DNA of 10,709 nucleotides from an uncultured Bacteroides sp. Lineage in GTDB: Bacteria > Bacteroidota > Bacteroidia > Bacteroidales > Bacteroidaceae. This document shows positions 7,574 through 10,709 of the stretch, in pieces. Under the pieces are notes generated by a model. The model made no database searches, was not told the DNA's origin, and worked only from the letters and a program-made list of their open reading frames with translations. The stretch covers positions 1 through 10,709 of the forward strand of contig USSR01000183.1 in the NCBI GenBank assembly GCA_900557355.1. Direction: 5' to 3'. A program made the position numbers and the translations under genes. Each line of letters starts with the position of its first letter. The stretch's first letter is position 1.

Positions 7574-8182
7574 ATGAAATTAAGAAATGCAGAAAAACGG
7601 CTGCTAATTGCCGTTAGCCAAATTATTGAAAACGAAGGATTCAGTAAAATCGGAGTCAATAAGATCGCCAAGCAGGCAAAATGCGATAAAGTGTTAATCT
7701 ACCGTTATTTTGGTGGACTGGAAGGTTTATTAGCTGCTTGGGCTAAAGATAATGATTTCTATACTTTAGCTTATCAGGCTTATTCGGAAAGGATGACAAA
7801 AGCGGAAAGTTCTGAAGATATTATTAAATTGACCCAAACCGTCTTATTGAAACAACTGAACTTCTTACGGACAAACAAGCTAATGCAGGAATTGTTAGCA
7901 TGGGAGTTATCGGGAAATTCTACATTCAGAAGTATTCAGGATGAACGGGAAAGAAATGGTTTCAAACTTCAGGAGGAACTGGAAAAGAAATTGGGAAAAG
8001 AATCGAAAGATGTACGTATGTTCATCACTATATTAATTGCTTCTATAAATTACATTGTCTTAGCCACAAGACAATATCGTATATTCAACGGTATCGATTT
8101 TAGTAATCCAGAAGCTTGGGAGTTATGCAAGCAAACTATTTATAAATACATTCGTGCACTTTTTGAAAATATCCTGAAATGA
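7574..8182 (+). CDS. TetR/AcrR-family transcriptional regulator
   Basis: This 202-residue regulator has a TetR-type DNA-binding domain near residues 8-52: IIENEGFSKIGVNKIAKQAK, then CDKVLIYRYFGGLEGLLAAW, with the typical IYRYF recognition-helix end. The C-terminal two thirds are helical and would bind an unknown ligand. A TTG start at 7544 would add ten residues but falls inside the promoter and operator candidate, so ATG 7574 is chosen. Its stop overlaps the next ATG (ATGA), and the exported protein and EFR1 genes follow on the same strand, so it probably controls this small operon. The ligand cannot be told from sequence. The EFR1 partner hints at a redox or xenobiotic signal, which is speculation. 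Confidence 0.88.
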   Translation: MKLRNAEKRLLIAVSQIIENEGFSKIGVNKIAKQAKCDKVLIYRYFGGLEGLLAAWAKDNDFYTLAYQAYSERMTKAESSEDIIKLTQTVLLKQLNFLRTNKLMQELLAWELSGNSTFRSIQDERERNGFKLQEELEKKLGKESKDVRMFITILIASINYIVLATRQYRIFNGIDFSNPEAWELCKQTIYKYIRALFENILK

Positions 8183-8868
8183 AACGATTTTATCATTTAA
8201 CGACTATGCCACACAATATTATTGAATGTAATACAATATTATCCTGCTTAGTGATATGCTGTTCTATATTGTATAGCATTTCTTGTAATGCACAGGCCCG
8301 GCAGAGACATTTTGAATCTGTTTGTGGAAAAGAAAAGAACATAATAATATGGAATGAGAAAACAGAAAACAACATTATTTTTCTGACTACTTCCCAAAAT
8401 TCAGAAGTTCATCATTATCGCCTCTCGCCTTTATGCACAACTCTATCCTGGCAGTTGACTGATTCAATAAAACATACGAATCTGACTATTGTCTTATATA
8501 ATAATAACTACTATTTTAAAGGTACACTCAACAACCAGCCCTATAATAAAACGGTTAAAAGCAAAGGCTATCCGTGGTATCAAAATATAGCTTATTCTGC
8601 CGGACAAACAATCAATAAGAATAGTATAAAATACGAGTGTTTTCGTCCTGACAATCTGGAATTATATGTCATGCAGGCAGAACGAAAAGCTACCACTGTA
8701 TTATTCAACAATCAAAAAACCTATGAAATAAAGGTGAGGCTTACAGGCATCTTATCTCACTTTTGGAGTTGCCTCTACTATTTCAATGCGGCAAATCACC
8801 AATTCATAGGTTACAAAGGAGTAAACGGCGGTCCCGGTACTCCTGAAACAATTATCAAAGCTAAATAA
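8179..8868 (+). CDS. exported protein of unknown function
   Basis: This is a 229-residue protein I do not recognise with certainty. A basic start and a hydrophobic stretch (about residues 18-35, ILSCLVICCSILYSIS) end at SCNAQA, consistent with a signal peptide cut after AQA near residue 40. The Cys could suggest a lipoprotein, but the lipobox is poor. The mature part is rich in Asn, Tyr and beta-forming residues and ends with YFNAANHQFIGYKGVNGGPG then TPETIIKAK, a layout reminiscent of DUF6134-like secreted proteins, though that is only an impression. It overlaps the TetR stop by 4 bases and precedes EFR1 by 49 bases, so it probably works in the periplasm or outer envelope under TetR control. 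Confidence 0.75.
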   Translation: MKRFYHLTTMPHNIIECNTILSCLVICCSILYSISCNAQARQRHFESVCGKEKNIIIWNEKTENNIIFLTTSQNSEVHHYRLSPLCTTLSWQLTDSIKHTNLTIVLYNNNYYFKGTLNNQPYNKTVKSKGYPWYQNIAYSAGQTINKNSIKYECFRPDNLELYVMQAERKATTVLFNNQKTYEIKVRLTGILSHFWSCLYYFNAANHQFIGYKGVNGGPGTPETIIKAK

Positions 8869-8917
8869 ATAATACTCAATGATATATTCACGATTTAAAT
8901 TTAAAAAAAATAGAACA

Positions 8918-9736
8918 ATGAAAGCAATTATTATCTATGTTTCTACTTACCAAAGTAATACGCTCAAAGTTGCCCAAAGAATGGCAAACGAACTATCTGC
9001 TTTTTTAGCCACTACCCGGGAAGCAGAAAATATCGACTTATCAGATTATGACTTAATCGGACTCGGTTCAGGAATAAACTTTGCCCAACATCACTGTAAA
9101 CTTCTCTCATTTGCGAAGTCACATGAATTCAGAAATCGCAACGTCTTCATCTTCTCCACCCGCTGCCGTCCATTCCTTGGAAAGTATCATCAAGCACTCA
9201 AAAGGATATTGTCAGATAAAGGTGGAAATCTTATCGGTGAATTTTCCTGTAAAGGTTTTGATAGGACTGGTCCATGGGTAGCAATAAACGGATACAACAA
9301 GGCACGCCCTAACGAGAAAGATTTATTTAAAGCGAAATTATTTGCCGATAGTATGAAAAGACGCATACATCCATTAGCCAAATTCTCCAAAATGAAGAAA
9401 TTTATGATTGATAAGATAGACTATTCCCCTATCTACAAGCATCCCTCTAACGCTAATAAGATTGCCGGCAAAACGACATTATTAAATATTACGACTTGTA
9501 TTCATTGTATGAAATGCATCAATCTATGTCCAATGCATGTGTTTGAGATAAAGGAATATGATAATTCAAGGATTATTCTTCCCACGGGAGAAAGCAACTG
9601 TATCCAATGTCAGACATGTAGCAGGAATTGTCCTACGAATAGTATTTTTATTAATGAGTCGTTCATCAACGGGATACGGATTGCTATTCGGGAAGCAGGC
9701 AGTGATAAACTACAGCAGGCATATAGATATTATTAG
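8918..9736 (+). CDS. EFR1-family flavodoxin-ferredoxin fusion protein
   Basis: This 272-residue cytoplasmic electron-transfer protein joins a flavodoxin-like domain (about residues 1-150, FMN loop at STYQSNT, residues 9-15) to a bacterial ferredoxin domain with two [4Fe-4S] clusters. The eight cluster ligands are Cys194, 197, 200, 204 and Cys228, 231, 234, 238, each set as CxxCxxCxxxCP. This matches the EFR1 architecture (flavodoxin plus 2[4Fe-4S]) common in anaerobes, whose partner reactions are not known. The ATG at 8879 would add 13 residues with no counterpart in the flavodoxin fold, while MKAIIIYVST at 8918 is a normal flavodoxin beginning. It closes the probable operon begun by TetR. 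Confidence 0.88.
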   Translation: MKAIIIYVSTYQSNTLKVAQRMANELSAFLATTREAENIDLSDYDLIGLGSGINFAQHHCKLLSFAKSHEFRNRNVFIFSTRCRPFLGKYHQALKRILSDKGGNLIGEFSCKGFDRTGPWVAINGYNKARPNEKDLFKAKLFADSMKRRIHPLAKFSKMKKFMIDKIDYSPIYKHPSNANKIAGKTTLLNITTCIHCMKCINLCPMHVFEIKEYDNSRIILPTGESNCIQCQTCSRNCPTNSIFINESFINGIRIAIREAGSDKLQQAYRYY

Positions 9737-9788
9737 GATTTACCCCCAGTTCGGAGATCAGTTTTGAAGCTATCTGTCTAAGAATATA

Positions 9789-9852
9789 GCTTTTTTCAAT
9801 TATAATCGAAAAAGCCAGAGTAAAAACACGTTTTCTCGATTATAATCGAAAA
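9789..9852. repeat. two palindromic direct repeats, 40-bp period, in a convergent gap
   Basis: ATTATAATCGAAAA occurs at 9799-9812 and at 9839-9852, exactly 40 bases apart. Both copies are inverted repeats: TCGATTATAATCGA (9836-9849) is perfect and TCAATTATAATCGA (9796-9809) has one mismatch. The first can also fold as a longer hairpin with a GCTTTTT/AAAAAGC stem. They lie in the 138-base space between the converging EFR1 and TIGR02757 genes. They may act as bidirectional terminators of AT-rich type, or be paired protein sites. Neither has a classical GC-rich stem. Confidence 0.55.
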
Positions 9853-9874
9853 TTTCATTTTATAGGATTATGTA

Positions 9875-10582
9875 TTAAATCTCCCCATTCACCCCTAATC
9901 CGAACAAGGCAAAATCGCCCAAACATGGATCATCCGGGAAGACCTCAGCCAATGCTACCGTTATCTGGCGGGCATTTTTCAAAGAAAAGGTTTCTGCATC
10001 CGTCAACTTGAAATAATGGGCTACCCGGCAGACATGTGTATCCAAGGGAACAATCAAATCCCTGCGATCAAAACTCTCCCAAATGCCCAAATCGACCGCC
10101 GAGTCCCGGCGAATCATCCAACGCAAAAACATATTCAGTTTCTTTTGAGGACTTTTGGCAGAGACTTCAAGAAATGCACATAGCTTTTCCATCGGTATTC
10201 CGGGGTATGTCTTCAAGGCTTCTTCCAAACTTTCAAACTGTGTATAAGCAATGTATAATCGCTGGAAATATCCATAGAAATCAGCATGTGACAGCATCCG
10301 ATAAAAACTACCGGTTGCCCCCGGTGGGAAATCCCCCTCCCACTGACGGGACAATACATACTGATAAGGTGAATCTCCCATTAGCCCGTGCAGCTCTTCC
10401 GCCTTCTTCAATATCTGTTTGCGATTGCCAAAACTCATAATTGCCGTCAGCAAACCGCTGACTTCGATATCCTGTTTCAGCGTATAACGATGGGGAAACT
10501 GCACCGGATCGCTTTGTATAAAGTCTGCGCGATGATACATCTCCGCACACATTAAAAGTTTATTCTTTATATCTTCAGTCAT
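9875..10582 (-). CDS. TIGR02757/DUF2400 family protein
   Basis: This 235-residue protein belongs to the TIGR02757 (DUF2400) family, which has a helix-hairpin-helix DNA-glycosylase-like fold but no proven activity. Visible family features are QDIEVSGLLTAIMSFGNRKQ near residues 37-56, LNMFLRWMIRRD (149-160), the VPLDTHVCRVAHYF motif (178-191) and the acidic C-terminal PDDPCLGDFALFGLGVNG (216-233). It is a little shorter than typical members, with no loss of conserved blocks. The ATG at 10582 follows a TAnnTTTG element at 10611-10618. In Bacteroidetes this gene is common and chromosomal, which suggests the right side of the window is core genome. Both strands carry shadow frames here. Confidence 0.88.
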   Translation of the reverse strand: MTEDIKNKLLMCAEMYHRADFIQSDPVQFPHRYTLKQDIEVSGLLTAIMSFGNRKQILKKAEELHGLMGDSPYQYVLSRQWEGDFPPGATGSFYRMLSHADFYGYFQRLYIAYTQFESLEEALKTYPGIPMEKLCAFLEVSAKSPQKKLNMFLRWMIRRDSAVDLGIWESFDRRDLIVPLDTHVCRVAHYFKLTDAETFSLKNARQITVALAEVFPDDPCLGDFALFGLGVNGEI

Positions 10583-10610
10583 TTCGAGAAAGTATCAAGT
10601 ATTGAAAGTA

Positions 10611-10618
10611 CAAAAATA
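10611..10618 (-). promoter_or_regulatory. -7 promoter element of the TIGR02757 gene
   Basis: On the minus strand the bases read TATTTTTG, an exact TAnnTTTG match, 28 bases upstream of the ATG at 10582. It lies just after the stop of the upstream gene, so this gene may have its own promoter besides any read-through. No clear -33 element is seen. Confidence 0.4.
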
Positions 10619-10624
10619 CATATT

Positions 10625-10709
10625 CTAGTTGGATTTCCTCTTTAAGTAAATGACGGATTGTATCCCTAATAAAATAACAAAGAGATATTCTGCCGTCATA
10701 TACACAGTC
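10625..10709 (-). CDS. 3' end of a membrane-protein gene (partial)
   Basis: The frame is open from the window edge to a TAG at 10625-10627. The last 27 residues contain YLFVILLGIQSVIYL, a likely membrane-spanning helix, followed by the basic tail KRKSN. The start and identity lie outside the window. The gene runs in the same direction as the TIGR02757 gene, 42 bases upstream of it. It is short, but the hydrophobic helix with a positive tail is a typical C-terminus. A second frame here is also open, so confidence is moderate. Confidence 0.5.
   Translation of the reverse strand, partial: TVYMTAEYLFVILLGIQSVIYLKRKSN

Noticed and set aside
10036..10440. 134-residue plus-strand frame
   Set aside because: It is the antisense shadow of the TIGR02757 gene, whose conserved motifs are on the minus strand.
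1..10709. CRISPR array, tRNA, rRNA or insertion-sequence transposase
   Set aside because: I saw no regularly spaced repeats of CRISPR type, no tRNA-like cloverleaf or rRNA sequence, and no transposase motifs. Movement of the island is inferred only from gene fragments at its edges.

Overview
The window looks like a chromosomal segment from the Bacteroidales, most likely a gut Bacteroides or Parabacteroides. It is AT-rich and has no Shine-Dalgarno-like ribosome sites. Several genes are preceded by the Bacteroides -7 promoter element TAnnTTTG. The right half carries genes typical of that group: an EFR1-type flavodoxin-ferredoxin protein and a TIGR02757/DUF2400 protein. The organism assignment is inference from these signs, not a database match.

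Layout. Positions 1-478 hold a small DUF1653 protein. Positions 479-893 hold a degenerate, frameshifted open frame of unknown origin. Positions 865-7039 are a dense restriction-modification island. A HaeIII/NgoPII-type cytosine-5 methylase gene (M1) runs leftward and is broken by a one-base frameshift in an A5 run. Divergent from it are a controller (C) protein gene and an overlapping gene for a putative PD-(D/E)XK restriction enzyme (R1). Next comes one long ORF that joins a Vsr mismatch endonuclease to a HaeIII-family restriction endonuclease. It is followed by its probable partner methylase (M2, HaeIII-like) and by a third methylase (M3) that overlaps M2 by 4 bp and has an unexplained C-terminal domain of about 130 residues. 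The M1/C intergenic region carries a likely tandem C-box and an 18-bp perfect palindrome lying on the M1 promoter.

Positions 7040-7543 hold two head-to-head antitoxin-like remnants, one MqsA/YgiT-like and one HipB-like. This marks a recombination scar between the island and the core-like genes on the right. Positions 7539-9736 are a TetR-family regulator, an exported protein of unknown function (ATGA overlap) and an EFR1 flavodoxin-ferredoxin, probably one operon. A palindromic direct repeat sits in the convergent gap. On the minus strand follow a TIGR02757/DUF2400 gene and the 3' end of a membrane-protein gene.

How the genes may work together. The HaeIII-like nuclease and M2 should form a GGCC restriction-modification pair, judging from close similarity to HaeIII and M.HaeIII. 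The fused Vsr domain would repair T:G mismatches left by deamination of the 5-methylcytosine that the methylase makes. The C protein should delay R1 expression until methylation is established. M1, the natural partner of C and R1 by position, is broken, so R1 is either silent, protected by M3, or the frameshift is phase-variable or a sequencing error. Specificities beyond GGCC cannot be read from sequence alone.
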